This document shows positions 49,007 to 57,653 of a stretch of 64,000 nt of DNA, piece by piece. A program made the position numbers and the translations under genes. Location: NCBI GenBank assembly GCA_963662965.1, contig OY759970.1, forward strand, positions 3,844,001-3,908,000, written 5' to 3'. Below the pieces are notes generated by a model, which was not told the origin of the DNA, did no database searches, and saw nothing but the letters and a program-made list of their open reading frames with translations. This DNA is from DTWD01 sp963662965 (GTDB lineage: Bacteria; Acidobacteriota; Vicinamibacteria; Vicinamibacterales; UBA8438). How positions within the stretch are numbered: position 1 is the first letter of the stretch; each line of letters starts with the position of its first letter.

Positions 49007-50236
49007 GTGACGCGCGCCCCACGCATACTGATGCTGGCGCCCGAGCCGTTCTTCGAGCCTCGGGGTACGCCGTTCAGCGAATACCATCGGATCAAAGCAC
49101 TCGGTGAGCTCGGCTACCATGTCGATCTCGTCACCTATCCGTTCGGGCGCGATGTCGATCTGCCGCATCTTCGCATCGTCCGTTCTCTCCGCCCGCCGTT
49201 CATCGACGGAGTCCGGATCGGACCCTCGATGGTCAAGGTCGTCCTCGACGCGCTCCTCGCGTTGACCGCGCTCCGCCGAGCGCTCATGGTCCGTTACGAT
49301 GCGGTCCACTCTCACGAGGAAGCCGGCGTGCTCGGCGCCTTGCTCGGCGAGCTGCTCGGGATTCCCCATCTCTATGACATGCACTCCAGCTTGCCGCAGC
49401 AGCTACGCAACTTCGACTACACGCGGTCACGTGCCGTGCGCTGGTTGTTCGAGCGGGCTGAACGGACGATGATCGACAACGCGCGGGTGGTGATCACGAT
49501 CTGTCAGGAGCTGCAGGACGCGGTGGTAGAGGCCGGCGCCGGCGAACGTGCGTTTCTGATCGAAAACGTGATGGGTGGCGACATGACGGGGCCAGGTTCG
49601 AACGGCGCCGTCCCCGAGGTCGATATCCGCGCGACGTATGGGCTTGATCCCGGTCACCCGCTTGTCCTGTATACCGGCACGTTCGAGGAGTACCAGGGGC
49701 TCGACCTGTTGACGGCGGCGGCGGCGCGACTGGCGACCGCGTGTCCTGACGCGCGTATGCTCATCGTCGGCGGCGAGGCGTCGCAGGTCGCGGCGGCGCG
49801 AGCGCAATCGACGGCAAGCGGAAGCCCGATGGTGTTTGCTGGTCAACGGCCACCCGAGGAGATCCCGGCGTTCATTGCCGCGTGTGACATTCTCGTCTCG
49901 CCGCGCGTGTCGGGCACCAACACGCCGCTGAAGCTCTACTCGTACCTCCGCTCCGGACGCCCGATTGTCGCGACCGATCTTCGAACCCATACGCAAGTAC
50001 TCACGCCGGAGACGGCGTTGCTCGTGCCGCCCGACCCCGCCGCGGTTGCCGCGGCGATCCAGCGGTTGGTCGAGCATCCGGAGGAAGGGCGGGCGCTCGC
50101 GTCGGCGGCCCGCGAGCTGTCGGAGACGCGGTACAGCCGTCGCGCCTATGTGTCGCGCACCGCGGCCGCGTACGAGATGTTGTTGGGGTATGGTGCCGCG
50201 CCGCGTGCGCCGCTCGAGGAGGACCCGGCTACGTGA
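49007..50236 (+). CDS. Glycosyltransferase family 4
   Basis: A 409-residue GT-B enzyme. N-terminal acceptor domain: ILMLAPEPFFEPRGTPFSEY and YDAVHSHEEAGVLGALLGEL. C-terminal donor domain: VLYTGTFEEYQGLDLLTAAA, ARMLIVGGEASQ, VFAGQRPPEEIPAFIAACDI and the E-x7-E-like segment around SGTNTPLKLYSYLRSGRPIV. It transfers a sugar from a nucleotide donor during exopolysaccharide or glycolipid assembly. The end overlaps the epimerase gene by 4 bp (GTGA). First gene of the 49-55 kb operon, 40 bp after the inverted-repeat element. Confidence 0.9.
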   Translation: MTRAPRILMLAPEPFFEPRGTPFSEYHRIKALGELGYHVDLVTYPFGRDVDLPHLRIVRSLRPPFIDGVRIGPSMVKVVLDALLALTALRRALMVRYDAVHSHEEAGVLGALLGELLGIPHLYDMHSSLPQQLRNFDYTRSRAVRWLFERAERTMIDNARVVITICQELQDAVVEAGAGERAFLIENVMGGDMTGPGSNGAVPEVDIRATYGLDPGHPLVLYTGTFEEYQGLDLLTAAAARLATACPDARMLIVGGEASQVAAARAQSTASGSPMVFAGQRPPEEIPAFIAACDILVSPRVSGTNTPLKLYSYLRSGRPIVATDLRTHTQVLTPETALLVPPDPAAVAAAIQRLVEHPEEGRALASAARELSETRYSRRAYVSRTAAAYEMLLGYGAAPRAPLEEDPAT

Positions 50237-51216
50237 AGGCGCTCGTCACTGGCGTCACCGGTTTCACCGGTGGACATCTGGCGCGTCACTTGGTTGGTCG
50301 CGGTTACGACGTCCGCGGTCTCGTGAGACCGGCCAGTGCGGCGGGCGCGGCGGCGTTGGACGATGCCGGTATCGATGTCGTGCCGGGAGACCTGACTGCC
50401 CCGGCGTCGCTTCGGACCGCTTGTCAGGATGTGGAGGTCGTCTTCCATATCGCGGCGACCTATCGCACGGCCGGCCACGGAGCGGCCACCTATCACGCAG
50501 TGAATGTCGCTGGGACCGAGCGCCTCCTCGAGGCGGCGCTGGCCGCGGGCGTGCGCCGTGTCATACATTGCAGCACGGGCGGGGTGCACGGCCACATCGA
50601 GCGCCCGCCGGCAGACGAGGATGCGCCCCTCGCGCCGGGCGACATCTATCAGCGCACCAAGCTCGATGCGGAACGGCAGGCTCGAGCGTTCGGCACCTCG
50701 CACGACATCGAGATCGTCGTGGCCAGGCCGATCGGGATCTACGGGCCGGGTGATACGCGCTTCCTTAAGATGTTCCGGATCGCGCGAGGAAAGTTGCCGC
50801 TGCTTGGCGACGGGCAGGTGTTCTACCACATGACGTTCATCGACGACCTCGTCGAGGGGTTCCGCCTGTGTGCGGAAACACCGTCCGCCGCGGGGCGGAC
50901 CTATGTGCTGGCCGGTCCCGAATACACGACGCTGGAGGAGTTGATGGGGCTGATCGCGTCGGAGCTGGGGGCGTCGCCGCCGCGATGGCATTTTCCGGTC
51001 TGGCCCGTCTGGGCCGCCGGCGCGCTGTGTGAGGCGATCTGCATCCCGCTCAAGATCGAGCCGCCGCTCTATCGCCGGCGCGTCGACTTCTTCATCAAGA
51101 GTCGAGCCTTCGACACGACACGGGCACGGACGGAACTCGGCTTCGCGCCGACGGTCGACTTGCGAACCGGCATTCGGCGTACCGCCGACTGGTATCGCGA
51201 GCGCGGATGGCTATGA
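50233..51216 (+). CDS. NAD-dependent epimerase/dehydratase (extended SDR)
   Basis: A 327-residue extended short-chain dehydrogenase. VTGVTGFTGGHLARHLVGRG (residues 5-24) is the NAD(P)-binding Rossmann motif, VVFHIAATYR follows, the catalytic Ser-Tyr-Lys set is in HCSTGGVHG and YQRTKLDAE, and VVARPIGIYGPGDTRFLKMF is the usual substrate-side signature. It is closest in pattern to dihydroflavonol-reductase-like/hopanoid-associated epimerases. The substrate is probably a nucleotide sugar or lipid-linked sugar. It overlaps both GT4 neighbours. Confidence 0.88.
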   Translation: MKALVTGVTGFTGGHLARHLVGRGYDVRGLVRPASAAGAAALDDAGIDVVPGDLTAPASLRTACQDVEVVFHIAATYRTAGHGAATYHAVNVAGTERLLEAALAAGVRRVIHCSTGGVHGHIERPPADEDAPLAPGDIYQRTKLDAERQARAFGTSHDIEIVVARPIGIYGPGDTRFLKMFRIARGKLPLLGDGQVFYHMTFIDDLVEGFRLCAETPSAAGRTYVLAGPEYTTLEELMGLIASELGASPPRWHFPVWPVWAAGALCEAICIPLKIEPPLYRRRVDFFIKSRAFDTTRARTELGFAPTVDLRTGIRRTADWYRERGWL

Positions 51217-52439
51217 CCTCGACGAAAGGGCCATCGGCCAGCGGCCGATTGAGCGTCGTGCAGATCTGTGACCACCTCGGTTGGCCCGGGTCACGCATGC
51301 ATGGGGTCAAACGGCTCTTCGCGTGGATGATGCCGCGATTTCGGTCCGACCGATACAAGGTCTCGCTCATTAGCCTGCGCGCGCCAGACACGTCTGAGGA
51401 CCGCCTGGAGGACATGGGGATCGACGTCACCTACATGTCGCGATCGAAGTTCGATCCGAGAACGTTGCCGGCCCTCTTGCGCGAGCTCGATCGGCGGGGC
51501 GCCGACGTGCTGCACATGCATGGGTACGGCGCGACCACGTTCGGTCGACTTGCCGCCGCTCGCCGCGGTCTCCCGACGCTGCTGCACGAGCACGCCAACC
51601 TGACCGACACGCCGTGGTTTCAGAAGGTCGCGGATCGACTCCTCGAGCCATACACCGACCTCGCGATTGCGGTGTCGCGGTCGACCGCCGAGTTTGTGGT
51701 CAAGGCACGGTTGATGCCAGAGGCACGCACGCGTGTGGTCTACCTCGGCGCCCCGGTCGAGGAGTTCGCGCAGCGGCGGACGGATGCCGAACGCCGCGCG
51801 ACGCGCGCGACGCTGGGGCTGCCGGCCGACCGACCAGTGGTCGGGACTGTAACTCGTCTCATGCCGTCGAAGGGGAACGAGTACTTCGTCGAGGCGGCGC
51901 GCGCCATTCTCGATCAGGAACCCGACACTTATTTCTGCATCGTCGGCGAAGGTGAGCGCGAGGCGGAGCTCCAGGCGCAAGCCCGGGCGATCGGCCTCGC
52001 CGATCGGTTCATCTTTGCCGGGTTCACGCGCGACGTCGCCGGCGCGTTCGACGCGTTCGATATCGTGGTGTTTCCGTCGCTCTGGGAGGGGACGCCGCTG
52101 ACGGCGTTCGAGGCGCTGGCAGCCGGCCGACCCATCGTGGCGAGCGACGCCGACGGCCTCGTCGACATCCTGCACGACGGCCGCGACGCGGTCGTGGTAC
52201 CCAAGCGGGACAGCGGCGCGATTACCTCGGCGGTGCTGACCCTGCTTCGGGATCCGGCGCGGCGGGCCGCGCTCGCCGCCGAGGCGCGCGAGACCGGCGC
52301 CGGGTACGACATCACCGCCTTCGTGCGGAAGATGGAGCGGCTCTACGAGCTGATGCACGACACGTCACGTGCGACACGGCGTGCCGGGCCGGCGGCCGCC
52401 GACCTCAGCTTCTTGTCCGGCACGGCGCATCCTTCATAA
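51213..52439 (+). CDS. Glycosyltransferase family 4
   Basis: A 408-residue GT-B glycosyltransferase. Residues 15-30 contain VQICDHLGWPGSRMHGVKRL; GADVLHMHGYGATTFGRLAA and LIAVSR-like AIAVSRSTAEFVVK lie in the acceptor domain; VGTVTRLMPSKGNEYFVEAA, YFCIVGEGEREAELQAQA and FPSLWEGTPLTAFEALAAGR (E-x7-E) in the donor domain. ATG 51213 overlaps the previous stop (ATGA). 13 bp precede the next gene. Confidence 0.9.
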   Translation: MTSTKGPSASGRLSVVQICDHLGWPGSRMHGVKRLFAWMMPRFRSDRYKVSLISLRAPDTSEDRLEDMGIDVTYMSRSKFDPRTLPALLRELDRRGADVLHMHGYGATTFGRLAAARRGLPTLLHEHANLTDTPWFQKVADRLLEPYTDLAIAVSRSTAEFVVKARLMPEARTRVVYLGAPVEEFAQRRTDAERRATRATLGLPADRPVVGTVTRLMPSKGNEYFVEAARAILDQEPDTYFCIVGEGEREAELQAQARAIGLADRFIFAGFTRDVAGAFDAFDIVVFPSLWEGTPLTAFEALAAGRPIVASDADGLVDILHDGRDAVVVPKRDSGAITSAVLTLLRDPARRAALAAEARETGAGYDITAFVRKMERLYELMHDTSRATRRAGPAAADLSFLSGTAHPS

Positions 52440-52452
52440 TCACGGAGTGAGT

Positions 52453-54339
52453 ATGACGGCGATGGGCGGTGACGGCGCGGGCAAGCGGTCGCGTCGCGCC
52501 GATACCGGCGTCGTGGCGACGGTGGTCCTCCTCGTCGTCGGCTGCTACGCGGCGCTGTCGGTCGATGTCGTCCGCACGGGGTATGGTCTGAAGGGCGACG
52601 AGGCAACCTATGTGGCCATGGCGTTTAGCATGGCGCACGACGGCGACTTGGTCTATGAGGCGCGCGACATCGAGCGCTTCTATCAGCTCTACAATTCAGG
52701 GCCGAACGGCATTCACCTCAAGCGTGGCGGCGACGGGCGCGACGACCGCCTCTACTTCGGTAAGGCCTTCGCCTACTCCGTCGCCGCGGCGCCGTTCGTG
52801 TGGGTGGCCGGCCTGAACGGCATGTGGGTCTTCCACGTGGTCCTGCTCGCCGGCATGCTGTTTCTGGGCTATCGCTTCCTCGCGGCCCGGTCGTCCGAGT
52901 GGCTGGCCCTCACCTACACGTTCGGTTTCTTCGGGGTGTCCATCGTCCCGTTATACGCCGTGTATCTGACGTCCGACCTGTTCAACACCGCCTGCGTCTT
53001 CTACGCCTACTTCCTCTGGTTCTACAAGGAGATCGCGCCGCGCACCGACGACGACGCCTTCGGCGGCCGGCTCCACGGTCGTTGGACCGATATCGTCGCC
53101 GCCGTGCTGCTCGGGGTGGCGGTCTTTTCGAAGCCGACGAATGTCTTTCTTCTCGCACCGCCGGTGCTGTTGGCCTGGTGGCGCCGGCGGTTTCGCGCCG
53201 GTCTCGAAATGGGTCTGGTCTGCGGGGGGGTGGGCCTTGCCGGTCTGACGACGACGGCGCTGGTGATGGGAGAGCTCGATACCGACCTGCGCCTGATGGA
53301 GTTCGTGTTCATCTTCCAGGGCGGCGACCGCAAGATCTTCTACGGCACCTTCCCGTTCGAGCGACCGGGCGCGACATTCGAGGCGCTCGGCATCGGGCAG
53401 ACCACGAACACCGTAGGCATCGGCGAGGAGCGGCTCGGCGTGGTCGGGTTTCTGCGCCTGCTCGGGACGAACCTGTCGTATTTCCTGGTCGGGCGGCACT
53501 TCGGGTTCGTGCCGTTCTTCTTCCCCGGTCTGGTCGCGGTCTGGCTTTTTCTGCGCCGGGGCGCGGAGCGGACGTCGTGGCGATGGATGATTCTCGCGAC
53601 CGCGGCGGGCGCCGCCGTCTTCCTCGCGATCTACATGCCATACTCGTGGTCCGGCGGCGGCGGTCCAGCCGGCAACCGGTACTACCTGGCGTATTACCCG
53701 GCGTTCTTCTTTCTGACGCCGGCGTTGGTCGGCGGCGGCGCCGCGCTCGTCGGCTGGCTGGGGGGAGGGCTGTTCACCGCGCACATCTTGATCAACCCGT
53801 TCGTCTCGGCGGATCGGCCGTACCTGAGCGTGGAGCGCGGGATGCTCCGTCTCCTGCCGGTCGAGCTGACGATGGTCAACGATCTCCCAATCAACCTCGA
53901 CGCGCCGCGCGCGCGTATCGAATACGGCGAGCCAAGGGTCCTGCTCTACTACCTCGACCACAACGCCTACCCACCCGAGCCCACGGGTATCTGGATCGCG
54001 GCCCGGCGTCGAGCCGACATCATCGTTCGAAGCGGGCCGCCGCTGGTCGACGTGACGCTGACGCTGATGTCACCGGTCGCCAACACCGTGTCGGTGAGCA
54101 TGGGGGGCGGCAACCAGGAGGTCGAGCTCAAGCCGGGGGTCGAACGCGACGTCACGCTCGTCCCCGATGGCGTGTATTCAAGGCGCAGCTGGGCGTACGT
54201 GCTGTCGCTCGAAACCGAGGACGGATTCGTACCGCGGTTGGTCGAGTCAGGCTCCGGCGATTCCCGGTATCTTGGCGTCGCGTTCACGCTCGCCTCGACC
54301 TTCGGTCAGGTCGGCGGGCAGTCGCTGCACGGGTGGTGA
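52453..54339 (+). CDS. GT-C-like multi-pass membrane glycosyltransferase
   Basis: A 628-residue membrane protein of the dolichyl-phosphate-mannose-mannosyltransferase-like class. The first helix VVATVVLLVVGCYAALSVDV is followed by GYGLKGDEATYVAMAFSMAH, whose Asp-Glu pair is the GT-C catalytic position. About ten further helices include GMWVFHVVLLAGMLFLGYRF and DIVAAVLLGVAVFSKPTNVF. The last 150 residues are a soluble beta-rich domain (IIVRSGPPLVDVTLTLMSPV onward). GGAG 5 nt before the ATG at 52453 supports that start. It probably uses a polyprenyl-phosphate sugar. A GT4 gene follows after 3 bp. Confidence 0.82.
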   Translation: MTAMGGDGAGKRSRRADTGVVATVVLLVVGCYAALSVDVVRTGYGLKGDEATYVAMAFSMAHDGDLVYEARDIERFYQLYNSGPNGIHLKRGGDGRDDRLYFGKAFAYSVAAAPFVWVAGLNGMWVFHVVLLAGMLFLGYRFLAARSSEWLALTYTFGFFGVSIVPLYAVYLTSDLFNTACVFYAYFLWFYKEIAPRTDDDAFGGRLHGRWTDIVAAVLLGVAVFSKPTNVFLLAPPVLLAWWRRRFRAGLEMGLVCGGVGLAGLTTTALVMGELDTDLRLMEFVFIFQGGDRKIFYGTFPFERPGATFEALGIGQTTNTVGIGEERLGVVGFLRLLGTNLSYFLVGRHFGFVPFFFPGLVAVWLFLRRGAERTSWRWMILATAAGAAVFLAIYMPYSWSGGGGPAGNRYYLAYYPAFFFLTPALVGGGAALVGWLGGGLFTAHILINPFVSADRPYLSVERGMLRLLPVELTMVNDLPINLDAPRARIEYGEPRVLLYYLDHNAYPPEPTGIWIAARRRADIIVRSGPPLVDVTLTLMSPVANTVSVSMGGGNQEVELKPGVERDVTLVPDGVYSRRSWAYVLSLETEDGFVPRLVESGSGDSRYLGVAFTLASTFGQVGGQSLHGW

Positions 54340-54342
54340 CCA

Positions 54343-55386
54343 GTGGCCCGTATCGTCGTCGTCACCTCGCATCCGTTGTTCGCCTCGGGCGGGCATCTCG
54401 TGATCGCCGACGCGCTCGTCGACGCGCTGTCCGAGTTCGGACATGACGCCGGGCTCGTCTTGACCCCGCAGAACCGATTCGGCCGACAGGGGGCGGCCTA
54501 CCTGTCGACCTGGCTGACCGACGTCGGGCAAGCCCACGATGGCGGTGTGGTGGACCAGGTCATCAGCCTTCGGTTTCCGAGCTACGCCGTCCGCCACGAC
54601 CGGCATGTCTGCTGGATCAATCATCGAATGCGGGAGTACTACGACCAGTGGCCCCGGTTCACCCAGCCGTTGTCGTGGCCAGCCCGCCTGAAGGAGGGCG
54701 CGCGCCGGAGTCTGATCCACACGGTGGACCGCTACTTCCTCACCAACGGCGTCACCCGCCTCTATGCGCAGTCGCGTACGATTCAGGCGCGTCTCGCCCA
54801 GTGGGGGCGCATTTCGGCCGACGTCATCCATCCGCCACCGCCGCCACGCGCCTACCGATGTGATCGGTACGGCGATTACCTGCTGGTCGTTTCACGGCTG
54901 ACACCGCTGAAACGGGTCGACCTCGTGCTCGATGCGTTGCGGCAGCCGGCGGCGGCATCCGTGCGGTGCGTCATCGTCGGCGACGGCGAGGCGCGGGAGT
55001 CACTGTTGGCGTTGGTTGACGGGTACGCGCTTGGCGCGCGTGTGACGTTCGCCGGGCAGGTCAGCGAGTCCGAGCTGCTCGACCACCTGGCGCGGTGTCG
55101 CGCCGTGTGTTTCCCCGCGGCGGGGGAGGACTACGGTCTCGTCACCGCCGAGGCGTTCGCGTCACGCAAGGCGGTGATCACCTGCACGGACAGCGGTGGG
55201 CCGACCGAGCTCGTCGTCGACGGCACCAATGGGTTTGTCGTGGCGCCGGAGGCGGCGGCGCTGGCGGAGGCGGTCGGCCGGGTGATGGAGGATGTCTCGC
55301 TGGCCGAGCAGCTCGGGACCGCCGCCTCGCAGCAGGCGAGCGCGATGACCTGGGCGCGGGCACTCGACCAGCTGCTTCTCGTATAG
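54343..55386 (+). CDS. Glycosyltransferase family 4
   Basis: A 347-residue GT-B enzyme: IVVVTSHPLFASGGHLVIAD at the N terminus, RLYAQSRTIQARLAQWG, and a donor domain with YLLVVSRLTPLKRVDLVLDA, CVIVGDGEARESLLAL, VTFAGQVSESELLDHLARCR and CFPAAGEDYGLVTAEAFASR (E-x7-E). Last gene of the 49-55 kb glycosyltransferase operon. It is followed by about 290 bp without a gene, holding a repeat. Confidence 0.9.
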   Translation: MARIVVVTSHPLFASGGHLVIADALVDALSEFGHDAGLVLTPQNRFGRQGAAYLSTWLTDVGQAHDGGVVDQVISLRFPSYAVRHDRHVCWINHRMREYYDQWPRFTQPLSWPARLKEGARRSLIHTVDRYFLTNGVTRLYAQSRTIQARLAQWGRISADVIHPPPPPRAYRCDRYGDYLLVVSRLTPLKRVDLVLDALRQPAAASVRCVIVGDGEARESLLALVDGYALGARVTFAGQVSESELLDHLARCRAVCFPAAGEDYGLVTAEAFASRKAVITCTDSGGPTELVVDGTNGFVVAPEAAALAEAVGRVMEDVSLAEQLGTAASQQASAMTWARALDQLLLV

Positions 55387-55674
55387 ACTGGCAGCGCACC
55401 CCCGGGGTGAAGCCTTTGATGATGAAGGCGCTGGGTAACGTTGCGCCACGGCATCTGCTCGACCCCCATCTCAATCCGCTACCAGAGCTGCGCGCGGAGG
55501 TGTCGGCCCCGGTCTGGGCCGCCTCCGGAGTCAGTCGGGGCTTCGCCCCGAACCCCACGCGGCCGCTCCGCGGGGACCCCGATCGCCCCACTCCGTGGCC
55601 GCGGGGCGCGCACGTGCACGCCCTGGTCGTTTCTCTCGTCACGACCTAAACTCGTAAGGGCTTCGCGGATCTTC
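55387..55674. other. Intergenic region with a family A repeat
   Basis: This 288-bp gap holds the family A copy at 55525-55640 plus the upstream region of dtd. The first 130 bp show nothing I can assign. Confidence 0.5.
55525..55640 (+). repeat. Family A 3'-end repeat
   Basis: GTCAGTCGGGGCTTCGCCCC, GAACCCCACGCGGCCGCTCC, GGGGACCCC, GCCCCACTCCGTGGCCGCGG and GGCGCGCACGTGCACGCCCT. Here the first hairpin has a short TTC loop (GGGGC-TTC-GCCCC). Plus orientation, about 140 bp after the glycosyltransferase stop. Confidence 0.68.
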
Positions 55675-56124
55675 ATGAGAGCAGTTGTGCAACGTGTCCG
55701 GCGGGCGTCGGTCACCGTTGACGGCGACACCGTCGGATCGATTGGGCCCGGCTTGCTCGTGCTGCTAGGCGTCGGTCGCGACGATGTTGACGCCGACGTC
55801 TCGTACATCACCGACAAGATCCGCCATCTTCGGGTGTTCGCCGACGAGGGCGGCACGATGAATCGGTCAGTCGCCGAGGCCGGCGGATCGGTACTCGTCG
55901 TCTCGCAATTCACGTTATTGGGCGACTGCCGTCGCGGGCGGCGTCCGTCGTACGCCGAGGCGGCGCCACCCGAGGAGGCCCGCGAGCGCTACGCGGCGGT
56001 CGTCGACCGTCTACGCCACGACGGGCTCGACGTCGAGACCGGCGAATTTCAAGCGATGATGGACGTCGACTCGGTCAACGACGGTCCGGTCACCGTCCTC
56101 CTCGACAGCCGCCGGGATTTCTGA
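55675..56124 (+). CDS. dtd: D-aminoacyl-tRNA deacylase
   Basis: A 149-residue DTD that removes D-amino acids (and glycine) from mischarged tRNA. MRAVVQRVRRASVTVDGDTV at the start, GLLVLLGVGRDD, SVLVVSQFTLLGDCRRGRRP (SQFTL motif with the catalytic Thr region) and the C-terminal Gly-cisPro motif in VNDGPVTVLLDS are all present. The usual second-site F in RPSF is Y here (RRPSYAEAA). The length is canonical. It stands between two repeats. Confidence 0.95.
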   Translation: MRAVVQRVRRASVTVDGDTVGSIGPGLLVLLGVGRDDVDADVSYITDKIRHLRVFADEGGTMNRSVAEAGGSVLVVSQFTLLGDCRRGRRPSYAEAAPPEEARERYAAVVDRLRHDGLDVETGEFQAMMDVDSVNDGPVTVLLDSRRDF

Positions 56125-56152
56125 TCTAGGAGCCCGTGGTGAAAATTACTTG

Positions 56153-56214
56153 TCGCGGGCTCCGGGGTGCGCACGGCACGCCCCGGCCGGCACGGCGCGG
56201 GGCCCCAGGCCCCG
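56153..56214 (-). repeat. Family A repeat in reverse orientation
   Basis: On the minus strand: TTCAGACGGGGCCTGGGGCC, CCGCGCCGTGCCGGCCGGGG and CGTGCCGTGCGCACCCCGG. It is the only copy that is not in sense orientation to the gene next to it, lying between two plus-strand genes. Confidence 0.55.
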
Positions 56215-56222
56215 TCTGAATA

Positions 56223-56765
56223 ATGCGTGCCCTGACCCGGCTGGCCCTCGTGGGGGAGGGGCTGCTGACACTGCTCGCCGTGGCCTGGATGTCGTATCGA
56301 GGCCTGGAGATCCGAGCCGGCACGAATGGGTGGCTCGCGAACGTCGCCTTCGGTCTGCTGGCGGCTGGCGCTCTCGCGGTCGTCAACTACACGCTGTTGC
56401 GTTGGGCACCCGACGTGCGAGGCGTGCGGTCGATTCGGCAGTTGTACCGCACGGTGCTCCGCCCGCTGTTCGCCGAGGTCGGTCCGAGCGACGTGGTCAT
56501 CATCGCCGTGGCGGCCGGGATTGGCGAGGAGTTGCTGTTTCGGGGCGCGCTTCAACTGGAAGTGGGGCTGGTGCCGGCCAGCCTCGTGTTCGGGCTGTTG
56601 CACACCGGGGCGCGCGGGACGCTCGCCTTCGGGTGTTGGGTGGCGGTGATGGGGGCGGCGCTCGGCGGGCTTGCCATCGCCACCGATGGTCTGCTTGCCC
56701 CGATCGTAGCGCACGCGGCGTACGACGCCGCGGCGGTCGTCTACATCCGCTGGGGCCCCGCGTAG
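56223..56765 (+). CDS. CPBP family intramembrane metalloprotease
   Basis: A 180-residue membrane protease of the CPBP (Abi/CAAX) family. EELLFRGALQLEVGL contains the EExxxR motif (about residues 102-107), ASLVFGLLHTG the second FxxxH motif, and IVAHAAYDAAAVVY the third helix with His and Asp. Four or so membrane helices are visible. Family members process prenylated or signal-like peptides or protect against bacteriocins; the substrate is unknown. The short length is normal for compact CPBP proteins. Confidence 0.87.
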   Translation: MRALTRLALVGEGLLTLLAVAWMSYRGLEIRAGTNGWLANVAFGLLAAGALAVVNYTLLRWAPDVRGVRSIRQLYRTVLRPLFAEVGPSDVVIIAVAAGIGEELLFRGALQLEVGLVPASLVFGLLHTGARGTLAFGCWVAVMGAALGGLAIATDGLLAPIVAHAAYDAAAVVYIRWGPA

Positions 56766-56771
56766 CGGCGT

Positions 56772-56777
56772 TACAAT
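56772..56777 (+). promoter_or_regulatory. -10-like TACAAT 6 nt before a start codon
   Basis: TACAAT followed by TACACG and the ATG at 56784. It implies a leaderless message for the next gene. No -35 consensus. Confidence 0.4.
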
Positions 56778-56783
56778 TACACG

Positions 56784-57635
56784 ATGCAACGACGTTCGGA
56801 AGTAGCCGCTGTCGCGCTCCTGCTTGTCGCGTTTGCCGTTCCGCTCGGCGCCCAGCAGCGTCCGCTGATAACCGAAGACCCCGAGACGATCGGGGAAGGA
56901 CTGGTCCTGGTGGAAGCGGGCATCGCTCACGCCTGGGACCAGCGGTACCCCGTATCCGGTCTCGAGGGCGACTTGCTGAGCGCACCGCTGCTCGGTCTCA
57001 GCTTCGGCATGGGGCGCAACGTCGAGATCCAGATCGACCGGGTGTCGTTCAATAGTCTGAACATCACGGATCCGTTCGACGCGCCGTTGTCGGGCATGGT
57101 TGACGTTGCCGGAGACTCGACCCGGAGCTTCGACGACGTCGTCGTCGGGGCCAAGGTGAAGTTCGTCGGCGAGGGAGCGCGGATGCCGGCGTTCGCGCTG
57201 CGGTTCGCCACCCGGCTGCCGAACGCGAGTAACGAGAGCGGACTCGGGCTCGACACAATGGACTTCTTCCAGTCCCTGATCGTCGGCAAGACGGTGCAGT
57301 CGGTGCGCGTCGTCGGCAACGTCGGGCTGGGAATCCTGTCCGACCCGACCCGTGGCGACCGGCAGAACGACGTGTTGACCTACGGATTGTCCGTCGCGCG
57401 GGCGTTCGCCGAAGGCGCCGAGGTGGTCGGGGAGGTCAATGGGCGGGTCAGCACTCGCCAGGGCGCGCCCCCCCCGGGGACGGAGACTCGGGGCACGATG
57501 ACCTTCGGCGTGCGATACACGCGCGGGTCGGTCCGATGGGACGGCGGTCTGTTCACCGGCCTCACGTCGGAGGATGCGAGCATCGGGCTGACCGGGGGGC
57601 TGACCTGGGTGTTCGCAAGTCCGGTCAATCCGTAG
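56784..57635 (+). CDS. Outer-membrane transporter-like beta-barrel protein
   Basis: A 283-residue exported protein with signal peptide VAAVALLLVAFAVPLGAQ. The mature part is beta-rich with regular strand pairs: GLVLVEAGIAHAWDQRYPVS, SFGMGRNVEIQIDRVSFNSL, DVVVGAKVKFVGEGARMPAF and MTFGVRYTRGSVRWDGGLFT. The arrangement resembles the MetA-pathway-of-phenol-degradation/transporter barrel families. It ends FASPVNP rather than with a terminal Phe. Function unknown. It lies 18 bp before dapF. Confidence 0.7.
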   Translation: MQRRSEVAAVALLLVAFAVPLGAQQRPLITEDPETIGEGLVLVEAGIAHAWDQRYPVSGLEGDLLSAPLLGLSFGMGRNVEIQIDRVSFNSLNITDPFDAPLSGMVDVAGDSTRSFDDVVVGAKVKFVGEGARMPAFALRFATRLPNASNESGLGLDTMDFFQSLIVGKTVQSVRVVGNVGLGILSDPTRGDRQNDVLTYGLSVARAFAEGAEVVGEVNGRVSTRQGAPPPGTETRGTMTFGVRYTRGSVRWDGGLFTGLTSEDASIGLTGGLTWVFASPVNP

Positions 57636-57653
57636 CCCGCGAATCAGTGTCTG

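Noticed and set aside
52800..54446. A 548-codon frame inside the GT-C-like gene
   Set aside because: Arg-rich shadow of the membrane protein frame, with no hydrophobic segments or start context.
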